From contig JAQFVV010006335.1 of NCBI GenBank assembly GCA_028023455.1, forward strand, positions 2,836,412-2,900,411: a stretch of DNA of 64,000 nt, in the 5' to 3' direction. The position numbers and the translations under genes were made by a program. Below, piece after piece: positions 1-10,979 of this stretch; position 1 is the stretch's first letter, and each line of letters starts with the position of its first letter. The stretch is from Epiperipatus broadwayi. Its lineage: Eukaryota > Onychophora > Udeonychophora > Euonychophora > Peripatidae. The notes under the pieces were generated by a model. It searched no databases and was not told the origin of the DNA. It saw nothing but the letters and a program-made list of their open reading frames with translations.

Positions 1-27
1 TCTTTTCATTTTTATTTATCTTATACT

Positions 28-615
28 CTATTTTTCCAATACTTCTTTAATTATATATACAGGGAAACCATTCATTTTTAATTCATTGATTATTGAATCT
101 TTTTGTATATTATAATCTTCTTTCCTTGAACAATACATTGCAGCTCTGTATATTCTTGAATATATACAACTAATTTTATATTTCCTATCAATGTTGGAAA
201 ACCAATTTGTTAGTTTGTTACCAATATTATTCTTTTTATAAACACTTGTCTCAATACACCATTTTTTATCTATCAATTTCTTTTGAAACGTTATATCCAG
301 ATATGCAATTTTATTATTCTCTTCCTTCTCAACTGTAAATTTTATATTCTCTTCTATTTTATTAATATTATTAATAAACCAGCTTATTTTTCTTTGGCTT
401 TTATTAAAAATCATTAAATAATCGTCTACATATCTGTTAAAAAACAAAGAAGCATTTTTATTTTCTGTTATATTTTTATCAAACTCATTCATATAAATAT
501 TACTTAAAATTGCACTAAGAGCTCCTTCCATTAACAATCCTTCTTTTTGCTTATAGAATTCTGTATTATATTCAAAAACTACATCCTTGCAACATAATTC
601 CATTAAATCTACCAA
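28..615 (-). pseudogene. PLE reverse transcriptase, palm and thumb piece with YVDD
   Basis: This open frame of 195 residues carries the conserved PLE palm motif around 'GLLMEGALSAILSNIYM' (residues ~26-42) and the catalytic 'YVDD' (~62-65). The thumb follows, with 'IAYLDITFQ' and a C-terminal 'NGFPVYII', typical of Penelope-like enzymes. The enzyme copies element RNA into DNA at the insertion site. The G at the usual 'MGG' position is E here. It is separated from the upstream fingers piece by a frameshift near 640-660 and a stop near 750, so it cannot be translated as one protein. The start given is simply the first Met in the open frame. Confidence 0.85.
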
Positions 616-752
616 AATATGAACAGGTATTTTTATTGTATATTTTTATCCTTAATATATTTCTCTATAGCTAAATTTATCGCTTTACCTACATTTAAAT
701 TAGTATACATAGAAATAATGTCCATCTTTAAAAACGTTAAGTTTCTGTATTC

Positions 753-1304
753 CTATTTTTTAAATATGTCATTAACCTCATGTATTAAAATTTTATTATT
801 TTTAATATTGGAATTTTCATACTCATTAGCATATTTTTTAAAAATTTCACTGGATAACCATTTTGAAACTTTGTCTAAATAAGATCCTTTACAATCAATA
901 ATTGGCCTTAGTGGGATATTTTCCTTGTTAATTTTTGGAGCCCCATATATTCTTGCTGTTTTACATTCTTTACTTCCTATTTTCTCAAATGTTAACCTGT
1001 CTATTAATCCCTCTTTATAAATATGTTTAATTAATGTATATATCTTTCTATTTTTTAAGTCACTGTCATTCTTCTTAACTTTTTCAAACACCTTATCACT
1101 CAGCATAACCTTCATTTTTTCTAAATAATCTTTTTTATCTAATATAACCAATTGATTCCCTTTATCTGATTTTAAGAAAACTACTTTTTCATACTTAGAC
1201 TTAATCTTTCTGACTTCTTCCTTCCCTATTAATTCTTTGTTTTTCTTTACATTTTCTTTACTTCTATTTTCAATTTTATTATTATTTTCTGTTTTATATA
1301 TCAA
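753..1304 (-). pseudogene. PLE reverse transcriptase, fingers piece
   Basis: The 183-residue frame contains 'FLKSDKGNQLVILDKKDY', a PLE fingers motif, and 'ARIYGAPKINKENIPLRPII' followed by 'SYLDKVSKWLS', the RT1-RT2 block of Penelope enzymes. It is nearly identical to the plus-strand frame 1795-2271, but reads through 'EIFKKYANEYEN' where that copy is frameshifted. Both copies stop at the same place after 'NDIFKK', just before the 'DIISMYTNL' catalytic block. That shared stop indicates descent from one already broken copy, or a sequence-specific readthrough that I cannot test. Confidence 0.85.
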
Positions 1305-1360
1305 ATTATTTATTTCTTTTTAAATTCATCAAACCATATTTTCTCTTCATTATTTAACAA

Positions 1361-1408
1361 TTTTGTAATAAATTTTGTAATAAATTTTGTAATAAATTTT
1401 GTAATAAA
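1361..1408. repeat. 4 x 12-bp tandem repeat at the inversion junction
   Basis: Four exact units of TTTTGTAATAAA sit precisely between the minus-strand PLE copy and the start of the plus-strand PLE copy. The repeat could mark the recombination or template-switch point that produced the inverted pair. Confidence 0.95.
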
Positions 1409-1438
1409 TTTAGAGAATTATGTGAGATAAGAAGAAAT

Positions 1439-1789
1439 ATGATAAATGAAAAAACAAATAAGAGACATGTTAAAAAATTTAAAATATTAATGAAAGAACA
1501 AAAAATAAAACAAGGGATTATAACAAATGACGAAATGAATAATATATACAATCTTTCAAAGATAGATTTTACAGAAGAAGAAAAAAATATATTGAACAAA
1601 GGAATTAAATATATGCCAATTAGAAATGATGTTAAGAAGGATGTGATAGAGATAGAAGCAACAATGGAAAAAATAGCACAAGATTTTATAGAGGAAAAAT
1701 ATGGAGTACACTATTACGATGACAAAGATATTACAAAATTGTTAAATAATGAAGAGAAAATATGGTTTGATGAATTTAAAAAGAAATAA
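1439..1789 (+). pseudogene. PLE protein N-terminal region
   Basis: A 116-residue lysine-rich frame includes 'LSKIDFTEEEKNILNKGIKY', which matches the conserved 'L-T-x-x-E-x-x-L-L-x-K-G-L-K-F' block that precedes the fingers in Penelope-like proteins. It ends at a stop after 'FDEFKKK'. The next piece (1795) is in another frame five bases later. The inverted copy has the same stop and frame change, so the break predates the duplication or is part of the element's expression strategy. Confidence 0.75.
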
Positions 1790-1794
1790 ATAAT

Positions 1795-2343
1795 TTGATA
1801 TATAAAACAGAAAATAATAATAAAATTGAAAATAGAAGTAAAGAAAATGTAAAGAAAAACAAAGAATTAATAGGGAAGGAAGAAGTCAGAAAGATTAAGT
1901 CTAAGTATGAAAAAGTAGTTTTCTTAAAATCAGATAAAGGGAATCAATTGGTTATATTAGATAAAAAAGATTATTTAGAAAAAATGAAGGTTATGCTGAG
2001 TGATAAGGTGTTTGAAAAAGTTAAGAAGAATGACAGTGACTTAAAAAATAGAAAGATATATACATTAATTAAACATATTTATAAAGAGGGATTAATAGAC
2101 AGGTTAACATTTGAGAAAATAGGAAGTAAAGAATGTAAAACAGCAAGAATATATGGGGCTCCAAAAATTAACAAGGAAAATATCCCACTAAGGCCAATTA
2201 TTGATTGTAAAGGATCTTATTTAGACAAAGTTTCAAAATGGTTATCCAGTGAAATTTTTAAAATATGCTAATAAGTATGAAAAATCCAATATTAAAAATA
2301 ATAAAATTTTAATACATGAGGTTAATGACATATTTAAAAAATA
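1795..2343 (+). pseudogene. PLE reverse transcriptase, fingers piece
   Basis: The frame encodes 158 residues from the fingers to 'WLSSEIFK', then hits a stop because one A is missing in an A-run near 2262 compared with the inverted copy. In the neighbouring frame the similarity continues as 'YANKYEKSNIKNNK...NDIFKK' up to a stop at about 2341-2343. Motifs are 'KSDKGNQLVIL' and 'GAPKINKENIPLRPIIDC'. Confidence 0.82.
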
Positions 2344-2371
2344 GGAATACAGAAACTTAACGTTTTTAAAG

Positions 2372-3269
2372 ATGGACATTATTTCTATGTATACTAATTT
2401 AAATGTAGGTAAAGTGATAAATTTAGCTATAGAGAAATATATTAAGGATAAAAATAAAACAATAAAAATACCTGTTCATATTTTGGTATATTTAATGGAA
2501 TTATGTTGCAAGGATATAGTTTTTGAATATAATACAGAATTCTATAAGCAAAAAAAAAGGATTGTTAATGGGAGGAGCTCTTAGTGCAATTTTAAGTAAT
2601 ATTTATATGAATGAGTTTGATAAAAATATAACAGAAAATAAAAATGCTCCTTTGTTTTTTAACAGACATGTAGACGATTATTTAATGATTTTTAATAAAA
2701 TCCAAAGACAAATAAGCTGGTTTATTAATGATATTAATAAAATAGAAGACAATATAAAATTTACAGTTGAGAAGGAAGAGAATAATAAAATTGCATATCT
2801 GGATATAATGTTTCAAAAAAAATTGATAGATAAAAAATGGTGTATTGAGACAAGTGTTTATAAAAAGAATAATATTGGTAACAAAATAACAAATTGGTTT
2901 TCCAACATTGATAGGAAATATAAAATTAGTTGTATATATTCAAGAATATACAGAGCTGCAATGTATTATTCAAGGAAAGAAGATTATAATATACAAAAAA
3001 ATTCAATAATCAATGAATTAAAAATGAATGGTTTCCCTGTATATATAATTAAAAGAAGTATTGGAAAAATAGAGTATAAGATAAATAAAAATGAAAAGAG
3101 TGAAGGAAAAAAGAAAGGTGAAAATAGATATATAGGAATAAAAACAAATAATAATATCATAGTGAATAAGTTTAACAAAATTATAAAGAAGATTAATAAA
3201 AGATACAAAAGAATAATTAATACAAAAATAGTTAATAAAAAAGAAAAAAATATTAAATTTGATAGATAA
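2372..3269 (+). pseudogene. PLE reverse transcriptase, palm and thumb, with HVDD instead of YVDD
   Basis: Two overlapping frames (2372-2584 and 2523-3269) carry the palm. The first has the catalytic 'DIISMYTNL' block (first Asp). An extra base in an A-run near 2550 then shifts the frame, and the second frame has 'GLLMGGALSAILSNIYMNEF' and the active-site box at 2667-2678. That box reads HVDD here because of one T-to-C change relative to the inverted copy (YVDD). The thumb follows, with 'IAYLDIMFQ', 'SRIYRAAMYYS' and 'NGFPVYII', and then a basic linker. Confidence 0.87.
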
Positions 3270-3612
3270 CAAATACATAGGATATAATAAAGATAATAAA
3301 GAAATAATTAATGGAGTATATGTGATAAAATTCAAACAATGTCTAGGCAGTGGGATTGATAACAAATATGTGGGAGAAACAAAAAATTCTATAAAAACAA
3401 GATTAAAACAACATATGGCAGATAATAAATCATCGATATATATATATATATACAAAAGAAACAGGACACAAATTTACACAAAGTTCAATAAAAATGAAGT
3501 TATATATGAAAAGTATTAAAGAAAGGAAAATAAAAGAAGCTATATTAATAAGAAAGATAAAACCAGAATTTAATAGAGATTCTGGGATTAGGATGAGATT
3601 GGTACAGTTATA
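3259..3612 (+). pseudogene. PLE GIY-YIG endonuclease domain
   Basis: The 86-residue frame (3259-3519) has the two halves of a GIY-YIG nuclease: 'NGVYVIKF' (from about 3310) and 'KYVGETKNSIKTRLKQHM' (from about 3364, including the motif Arg). A frame change near 3505 continues the domain as 'SIKERKIKEAILIRKIKPEF' then 'NRDSG', the distal part that holds the catalytic Glu/Asn in this family, ending at a stop at 3610-3612. In PLEs this nuclease nicks the target DNA to prime reverse transcription. The (TA)n expansion at 3436-3451 lies inside the domain and may have damaged it. Confidence 0.85.
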
Positions 3613-4555
3613 GTTATTAAGTAAGATATATAGAGGTAAATATGTAAAGAGATAATTGTTTATAAGTAAGTTGGGGATGATAAAAAATGGTTAGGTGAAA
3701 TAGGAGTATAAATTTGGGTATATTTATAGATATTAAATAATAAAAAATAATAATAAATTAATAAACTTAGCATAATATTTACATATAAAACAGTATAAAA
3801 AAATTATAAGAATTATATAAAAATAATGATAAAAGTTAAAGTATATAAAATAAAAAAATATATATGTAAATAAAGTTTTAGGGAATATATATATATATAT
3901 AAACATATAAAGAAGTATAATATAAATTTATGAGTATTATATAATAATAATAAAAATTAAAGTGTAAAAAATAAAATAAACAAATATATAAATAAAGAGT
4001 TGTAGAGGATATATATTTAGTTTAAATAATATGTAATAGAGGGAGCTAGGGTATAAGATAATTTTTTGAAAAAAATGATTTTTCATTTTTTTTATTTAGA
4101 AGATCAGAATAACCTTAGTAAGTGTAAGATTATAAAGTTTATAGGTTTTAAATATTCAGCAATAATAAATATAAAATATTAATTTTAAAAGAAGAATGAG
4201 TAAGAAAATAATAAATATGATTTAAGATTAAAAGAATTTTAGTTACTAATCATAAAGTTTAAGTTTATGAAGAATACAGATAATTAGTAGATTGTTAAAA
4301 TAATAAAATAGATAATATTTAGATTAATAGTTGTCCTTGAATGTATATATGTATAAAGTTAAGAATACACATGTATAATTTATATTTATTTTTTATTTAT
4401 GTAGTACATTTTATTTTATATTAATTGTTTTATTTGGGTTTATTTATTTCAACTTTTTAATATATATATATATTATGTGGTTTTTAATTTTTTATTGTTT
4501 AAGAAAAATGGTGTTATTATATAGTTTGTTTTTTTTTGTTCATTATATCATAGTT
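3613..4555 (+). other. 3' untranslated part of the PLE
   Basis: Very AT-rich with short poly-A and TA runs and no open frame of note. Placed within the element because the coding region ends at 3612 and the terminal hammerhead-like motif lies at 4556. Confidence 0.6.
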
Positions 4556-4583
4556 CTGAAGAAGACTGCAGGTCAGTCGAAAC
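4556..4583 (+). ncRNA. Hammerhead-ribozyme-like core at the PLE 3' end
   Basis: The sequence has CTGAAGA (4556-4562, the CUGANGA box), then a perfect 5-bp stem GACTG/CAGTC (4564-4568 with 4574-4578) closed by CAGGT, then GAAAC (4579-4583). This order equals the hammerhead core with helix II. Hammerhead motifs are established features of Penelope-like elements. Two deviations matter: one extra A lies between the CUGANGA box and helix II, and I find no convincing helix I. A possible helix III is ACAT/ATGT (4582-4585 with 4591-4594) followed by A. It may be a relic rather than an active ribozyme. Confidence 0.55.
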
Positions 4584-4620
4584 ATAGGTGTATGTACAAA
4601 TAAAGTTTTGCTAAAAAGTG

Positions 4621-6805
4621 TTTGAAGTTTGGATAAATTGTATTTAAATGGTTATACTTTCTTTTATTTGGCTTGCTCACTCAAAATGTAGATGAAACAT
4701 TCTAAGAGTTGATGGTATAAAATCTAAATAATTAATATGATATGATTTGAAACAGTGACTAAGAAGTTACACATTAATGATGAATTGTCTCCATATCTTC
4801 CAAATTAATAGTATTTTATGCATGCATCTGAATTATGCTACCTGCTATAAAATAATTAATATAACTAAATCCACTTATAAAATTGGGATGAATGTCATAA
4901 TATGGATGATGACAATGGTCAACCAAGTTTTAGCACTAATTCTCACTTCAGCTCTTCAGGGAGAAAAATCAATTCTACCTTTTTTTTATTTTTTTATCAG
5001 CAAACTACCTTACACTTGGCTATGAATAAATGATGAGAAAGCATTCCACAAAAATACATGAGATGTGAAATGACTTTCTTTACTTTAATCCTTTAAATAA
5101 CCAAAACACAGTGACTCCTTAATCTAATTTTGATGCTTAAATTCTCTCATCACTGAAAAAATAAGGGAAATACACTACTTGACTTCACATAATATAATTA
5201 TCATAAAATACAACTACTTAATCTGGAAACATAATCCACCCATGACAAATATTTTAATAAACTAAGGGGGAGTTATCTCAATCCCTGACAATACAATATA
5301 TAACATAAACAATTTCATTCTGCATAGCCACTAAATAGATTTCAATCTAAGCATAATAAAGAAATAAATTCACTCTTAAATAAATTCCTAAACTTTCCAC
5401 TTCTTCTGGCACATTTCATCATCTGAAACTGATGGGAATTAAGTTATTCCTACTTTCAATTCAAACGTTAAATGACTGGATTAAATAACAGATTGGTATA
5501 TAAGCATAATAATGTATAAACAATTTCAATTCACATTTGATAATAAAAACTGTAACAACATTACTTAATAAGGGATAAAATAAATAATGAATAAGTCTCT
5601 CATTTCTGACAAGTATAATATTTTAACTTGGAAATATAATTATTATTAAATTAGTGTATTTGGCATTATCCCACAAATTGAAACAAAAGTCTTATTTGGG
5701 ATAGACAATAAACCTTCAAATTTGGAGTAAAATAATTATTAAGAAATAAACTTTATAACTTCTTGATAATGCAAAGATAAACAAATTTATGTTACTACCC
5801 CTTCTCAGAAATGAGCTGTTAACTACTAAATAATGAATGGATATATCTATTGCTAGCACACATGTATAGAAATATAAGTACATAATAAAATTATAATAAA
5901 ATAATCACTAATTACTGAATATAATATATTTCCATATTATACGTTTGTGAGACATTCTTGAAGAAAAAAATAATCAAATAATAAAAAAAAAAAAAAATCA
6001 TAAGACAATTTTTTAATCTACTTATCTATCCAATGCTTATAAAAATAATAATGATCATTAAAGCTTCTTTTTCTTGGCTGTATTAAAAAGTTTATTTACA
6101 GTCTATAGATGACATATTTTAGTCATGTACTAAATAATGATGATCATTGGTATAATCATAAATATGGATAAACATATAACAATTTCCTGCAGGGAGATAA
6201 ATAATACTAATTGGGTTCAATTTAACAGCATTTCAAAGTTTTTAGCTATAGTTAATGAAACCACTGGCAATATGACATATGAGAATTCTTCATTATGACA
6301 ATAAATATGTAATACTGCATAAGTTGAACAATAACTTATTGTTTAATTTATTAGACTTGTTTAAGTATTTGTTTCTCAATTTTTAAAAAGTCATTCACAA
6401 GGCAAATAACTACTCCATTTATAAAACCATTTAACTTCACAGTAAGTTTATTAGTAATATACTTTAATAATAAAATCAAATGCAAACATGGAGAACAATA
6501 AAATAAAAGAAATTCACATCCAATTTCATGCTCTTTGACTCATTCATTTATCAGCACATTTAGAGATAAGTTAATAATTCATTAAATCATATGTCATACA
6601 TTTGTTTTTTTATTTACAGATACAAATGGTTAGGTATATATTTTGTTAATAATAATAATACAGCAATTTATAAAAATTTATCTGCACACATCCTTCCATT
6701 TAAACTTTATTACTTTATGGTTAGCAAAAAATATCAATAAAGAGTCCCTGAGTGTTTAATGAAAAAATTCAGCATACATTTTCCAGCATAACAATAAAAT
6801 TCATA
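4621..6805. other. AT-rich sequence without recognisable features
   Basis: No coding frame, tRNA or clear terminal repeat was seen. Short frames such as 4777-5025 look random. Composition is uniformly AT-rich with a poly-A run near 5983-5996. Confidence 0.5.
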
Positions 6806-7042
6806 CATTCTGATTATTTTTTTAGTGTTAGAGATTAAATTTAGGTAAATCAAACTTATAAATTGGACATACATTTCAATTACTTTTTTAATATTAGAAA
6901 TAAAATTTAGGCAAAATAGATTCCAAACATAAATACACATTTCACTAATTTTTTTAATATTACAAATTGAAGTTAGACATAGCACATGTATAGTATAGGC
7001 ACACATATGCATCTCAAATGATTATTTTAGAATTTAAATTGG
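6806..7042. repeat. Degenerate tandem repeat, about 3.5 units of ~66-70 bp
   Basis: Units begin with 'CATTTCAATTACTTTTTTAA'-like sequence and continue with a variant of 'ATATTAGAAATAAAATTTAGG'; the units start near 6806, 6871, 6939 and 7010. The repeat gives a misleading 92-residue minus-strand frame with a visible ~23-residue periodicity. Confidence 0.75.
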
Positions 7043-8123
7043 TCAGTTAAAAGCACGTAGATATACCTTATTTTTGAAGTGATTTACATTTGCATATTTC
7101 CTCTTTTATTTTCCCCAGTAGAACTTCTGATCTGTTTCCATCCAAAAAATTAATAAAAGTTCACTTTCAAGCTTGGACCAAGGAAGAACTAACTTGTAGA
7201 AACAAAATTGTAGTGAAATAAACTTTTTATGGAGAGACAATTGTTGAAATCAGAAAAGCAAAGTCAACTTTTTGTAAACGGATTCTCTTTTTATACAAGA
7301 TTATTACCCAAGCAACTGTTCTCTTATCAATCCAAGGTCACTCAAAAGTTCAACTCTAGGAAAAATGGTTGCTCCACCCATTGCCCTGAGCTAATTAGTT
7401 CCAAAATATGCAAGAATCTAAAATCAGTTTGTCTTTAAAAAAATATTAAATTGAACCAAGAATAAAATATTCTGTATTTCTAAAGTAACAAAAATAAAAA
7501 TTAATGTTAATTATTTTAGCAAATAAAATATTTGAGAATATATTTTCTGTTTGATAATCCACTGGTCCAGTGTTCCATTAATTCATTTAAATTGTGTTCA
7601 AGCTGGTTATCCAAGTTATTGGTGATGAAATCAAATATTTTGCTATGAGACATGATATTTAGTAGAGTAATGAAGTAAATGAATGAAAATGAAGTTGAAA
7701 GATGGCACAAGCATACATGCAGATCCATAAATCATGTACTACAGTTACTAAACTAAACTGACTAAAATGAAAGTTTCTATGATGATGTGTCAAACATATT
7801 GCACTATTTACACTATGGATTGAAATATTAAAAGCAAATGAACCAGGGAATTACCGAAACAACTATCAATACTGTTCTGCTGACAAATAAAGCAACCTTG
7901 GATCAATTTAAACTAAACTGACAACTTCTGTAACAAGCCACCCCCTTTCTATCTTTAAATACTCACTGAGAAAAAATATTAAATATCCCAAAACTTTCAA
8001 ATTATATCTATAAATGCTTTTAAACATAGTTTTATGTTATTAATAAAAAAATTGAATTTCAGGTTATTTCATTTTTTTTAGTAAGATGAAACTGTGCTAT
8101 ATAATTACAATCAATATATTTCT
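7043..8123. other. AT-rich sequence, no supported gene
   Basis: Two short frames (7229-7438 plus, 7516-7728 minus) show no recognisable domain or splice context. Nothing else stands out before the palindromes at 8124. Confidence 0.5.
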
Positions 8124-8143
8124 GAAGCCTATCCAGAAGGTTA

Positions 8144-8177
<34 letters not shown>

Positions 8178-8197
8178 TAACCTTCTGGATAGGCTTC
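8124..8197. repeat. 74-bp perfect palindrome with (TA)n core
   Basis: Arms of 25 bp beginning GAAGCCTATCCAGAAGG are exact reverse complements on either side of a (TA)n core. As single strand this forms a long hairpin. It overlaps by two bases the next palindrome at 8196-8247. Confidence 0.95.
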
Positions 8198-8200
8198 TAA

Positions 8201-8242
<42 letters not shown>

Positions 8243-8247
8243 TTAGA
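8196..8247. repeat. 52-bp palindrome with (TA)n core, overlapping the previous one
   Basis: TCTAAGTGAT (8196-8205) is the exact reverse complement of ATCACTTAGA (8238-8247), with TA repeats between. The bases before the first palindrome (TTTCT) match the complement of the end of this one (AGAAA), suggesting the first palindrome inserted into the left arm of the second. Confidence 0.9.
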
Positions 8248-8401
8248 AATAAATCAACAGACATTCCAAATATAGTGTACTAGGTTTGATCTGTTGATGA
8301 TCCTAATTCCTCTTTCAGCTTGGTTTAGCTGTTTAAACCCAGTTTGTAATAAATTAGTAATCTCATAAATATGACGTGAATGAACCAGCATGTTCGAGCA
8401 G

Positions 8402-8445
8402 AGTGGAGATTACTATTGATAGCAGAGCTGTCAATAATCTCCACA
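8402..8445. repeat. Imperfect hairpin with GTGGAGATTA arms
   Basis: GTGGAGATTACTATTGATAG pairs with its near-complement ending AATCTCCAC around a short loop. No Rho-type context or coding neighbour is present; the function is unknown, and it could be the end of a small palindromic element. Confidence 0.7.
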
Positions 8446-9453
8446 TACAGATCAAGCTATGAAATGCATAACACAATCATATTTCCAGATTGTGGCCCAC
8501 CTTGGCTGCTATATTCAAACCCCTACTATCCAAACACTTTATTTATTTTGGAGTAAACACCGGACACCCGCTAGTCTAAAGCTAACATATTTGGACAGTA
8601 GAACCATAATCCAGTACCAAAAAAATATCTTTACTAGCTCAGCTACTTGTAATCAATAACAAATTAATGTTTTAATTAATGGCAAAATAATTGACCGATA
8701 AAATAAAGCTTTAAGTTTAAAAGACAGTTTATTTTAATTAAACACTAATTATTAAAGTTTAAACTACTTTAGATATTTTTTAATTAACATAAACATTTAA
8801 AGTACTTATACATGACCACATTTGCACATTTTAAATACACATGAAAATATAATCTAACAACATTAAATGACAAAGTATTAAATAGTATGATAAATATTAA
8901 ATATATGGCATTCAAACCAACATGCACATCAATAGTTCTTTATGCCTCAATAGAATTCCTTTACTACTGACTCTGGAGGCTTTATGGATGGCAATGACTA
9001 CTTTGAATTTATAAATGAAAATAAGAAAGTTATTAAATACCTAAGTTTTTGGAGCGTGGAGAATTTGGTTGTTTGTTTTTCGTGTTTCCAGTGTGTTTCT
9101 GAATTGTTTTATTATCAGCTGGCTGGGGATTCCTGTTGATTGATGATTCTGGTTACTTCTTTTATTAAGGTTGAGTATGTTTATTTATTTTGTGGCACTA
9201 TTATTATTCAAACAGTAGATACTCAGGTGGCTCTCACTTATTGGGTGGCTGTTACTTCATCTCAGGCAGAGTACTGGTATTTGGACAAAGTTTGAAGTTC
9301 ATCATATGTTCAGATGAAGCTATTAACACTGTATGACTGATTGATGAATTGATCAAAACTAAAAACTGTTTTCTCAGTCGTTCACTCTATACTATTTTCT
9401 AAAACTCAGCTGAACTGAACTGTCCAATAAAAATTGACTATTTATACCTAAGA
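8446..9453. other. AT-rich sequence without supported gene
   Basis: A 66-residue frame at 8459-8659 has no recognised domain. The stretch 9050-9450 is somewhat less AT-rich and has a TATA-like 'CTATTTATACC' just before the LTR-like block at 9454, but I cannot classify it. Confidence 0.4.
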
Positions 9454-9997
9454 TGTGTTGTCATTTTGATATCCTCCAGCTATATATGTTGTCGAAGTTC
9501 TTTCTTTGTTTTAATTACATTATTTTGAGATAAGCTTTTAACCCTGTTGTTGGAGATATCCATTAGCAGCCACCATGACCTTGTTGTTTTTACATTTTTG
9601 ATTACATTTTCCTTATTTAATTTTAACATGCACGTATTTATGCAATATTTATAATCGCACATATATATTTTATTAACAAGCATTCATCATTTATGCACAT
9701 GTATACTTTAATCTAAACTCAATACTAGTTTTAAATTTACCATTTTTTTCTTTACTTAAATAAAAGACATTTATATGTTTAAACTTTAAGTTGTATTTCA
9801 ACTGATAATAATACTAAAAAAACTTTACTTCTTTTATAAAACTTTTAACTTGATGCTTCTAAAGAAAACCTTCCTCCCCTCTTTTAATTAATTATAACTT
9901 TTATTTCAAAAACCTTTGACTTTTAAATTTACTATTCTCTTTTAATGAAAGACTTTTTTGTTTTAATAATTTTTAGATAAAATTATGTGACAACACA
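9454..9997. mobile_element. Possible solo LTR (TG...CA with 10-bp inverted ends)
   Basis: TGTGTTGTCA at 9454-9463 is the exact reverse complement of TGACAACACA at 9988-9997, giving a 544-bp block with TG...CA ends as in LTRs. Four bases later comes TGGTACATTACACCA, which could be a primer-binding site because such sites begin with TGG. There is no matching second LTR in the window, and the flanking 5-bp sequences do not match, so this stays tentative. Confidence 0.3.
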
Positions 9998-10971
9998 ATG
10001 TTGGTACATTACACCACCCTCTGTTTGAGAGTAAAATGCATAATTTTTGACCATTTTATCTCTGACAACTTTACTTCTCTATTAATTGTGCCAGGCATTA
10101 TCAAATGGCCTTACACAAAGTCTGCTGTAAAGAAAATTACAGCAGATAAACATGTAAATTTGTATATATAAATTTGCATATATTAAGCACAATGAATATA
10201 TAAATGTGCTATATTAATAAGGGAAGTTTGGTCTGAGCATTAGAATACTCACACACACCAATCTAAAGCAAACATTTAATGGACACAGAAATATTGTAAA
10301 TAAACAAACATATAATAAACTCATGTATTTTTTTTGTTATTTATTTATTTTATTTTTATTTTTTATTTTTTTTATATTTTCAGGATATGTCATTTTATGT
10401 ATTTTGCTTTTCTCTGAAAAATTCAAATAGAGAAAAGCAAACTTTATTAAACAAATGAATCACATGTTGGAACATATTAGTAAAATAAATAATTAAAGTA
10501 ATTGTTCCAACATACTTGTTTATATTTTTCATTTTTTTAATTACTTTTCTAAAAACTAATTTTATTCTGTAATCAAAAAAATGGTAAGTGCTTTGGTAAA
10601 AACTTAATCAAAGAGCAAAATATTTGATAATCAATGCTATAATTAAATTAACTTTTTTTGTATATAAAATAAAAATTCTTTTGAATTGATTTTGTAATCA
10701 AGTGGTCTGGGTATTCAAGATGGAAACCAAACATATCAAACCCTGCTATGTAGAACTTAATCAGAAAAATATAAAGGAATGTTGATAATATAAATTAAAA
10801 GGGTTGGCTTATCCATACTTTTCAGAGGGGATACCTGAATTGGTTGTGTATGAGTGGGTTGATAAGTTTTAGTCAGTGCTGTGGGATTCATTTTTTCTTA
10901 GGCTTTCAAGTAGCTCACTACTTTGGCTCCAGAATTATTCAATCATCTAGCCACTTAGAGATTAATTTATG
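9998..10971. other. AT-rich sequence without supported gene
   Basis: Contains short T-rich and A-rich runs (for example 10329-10380). A near-inverted pair of 'GTTCCAACAT' / 'ATGTTGGAAC' lies at about 10463-10514. No coding signal was seen. Confidence 0.45.
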
Positions 10972-10979
10972 GGCTAGAC

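Larger units (their letters stand above)
1..1360 (-). mobile_element. Penelope-like element, inverted 5'-truncated copy (continues left of window)
   Basis: Read on the minus strand, this segment encodes the same protein as the plus-strand element at 1409-4620: fingers (1304-753) followed by palm and thumb (615-28). It ends at about 1360, so it lacks the N-terminal ~95 residues found in the plus copy. The two copies face each other head to head. Inverted, 5'-truncated partner copies are a known habit of Penelope-like retroelements. Small indels differ between the copies, so this is not an assembly mirror of identical sequence. The 3' end, including any GIY-YIG domain, lies outside the window. 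Confidence 0.88.
1409..4620 (+). mobile_element. Penelope-like retroelement, plus copy
   Basis: The element contains, in order, an N-terminal region (1439-1789), RT fingers (1795-2340), palm and thumb (2372-3269), a GIY-YIG endonuclease (3259-3612), a long AT-rich 3' untranslated part (3613-4555) and a terminal hammerhead-like motif (4556-4583) followed by 'AATAAAG'. This order is diagnostic of Penelope-like elements. At least four frame breaks make it inactive as read. The 5' edge is uncertain; the 3' edge is placed just after the hammerhead-like motif. Confidence 0.9.

Noticed and set aside
619-882. Plus-strand hydrophobic frame
   Set aside because: Antisense shadow of the minus-strand PLE reverse transcriptase.
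1361-1408. Short CRISPR-like array
   Set aside because: Repeats are contiguous with no spacers, and the window is clearly animal DNA.
2984-3455. Minus-strand membrane-like frames
   Set aside because: Antisense of the plus-strand PLE thumb and GIY-YIG coding sequence; AT-rich antisense often looks hydrophobic.
6734-7012. Repetitive 92-residue minus-strand frame
   Set aside because: Explained by the ~68-bp degenerate tandem repeat, with no initiation context or domain.
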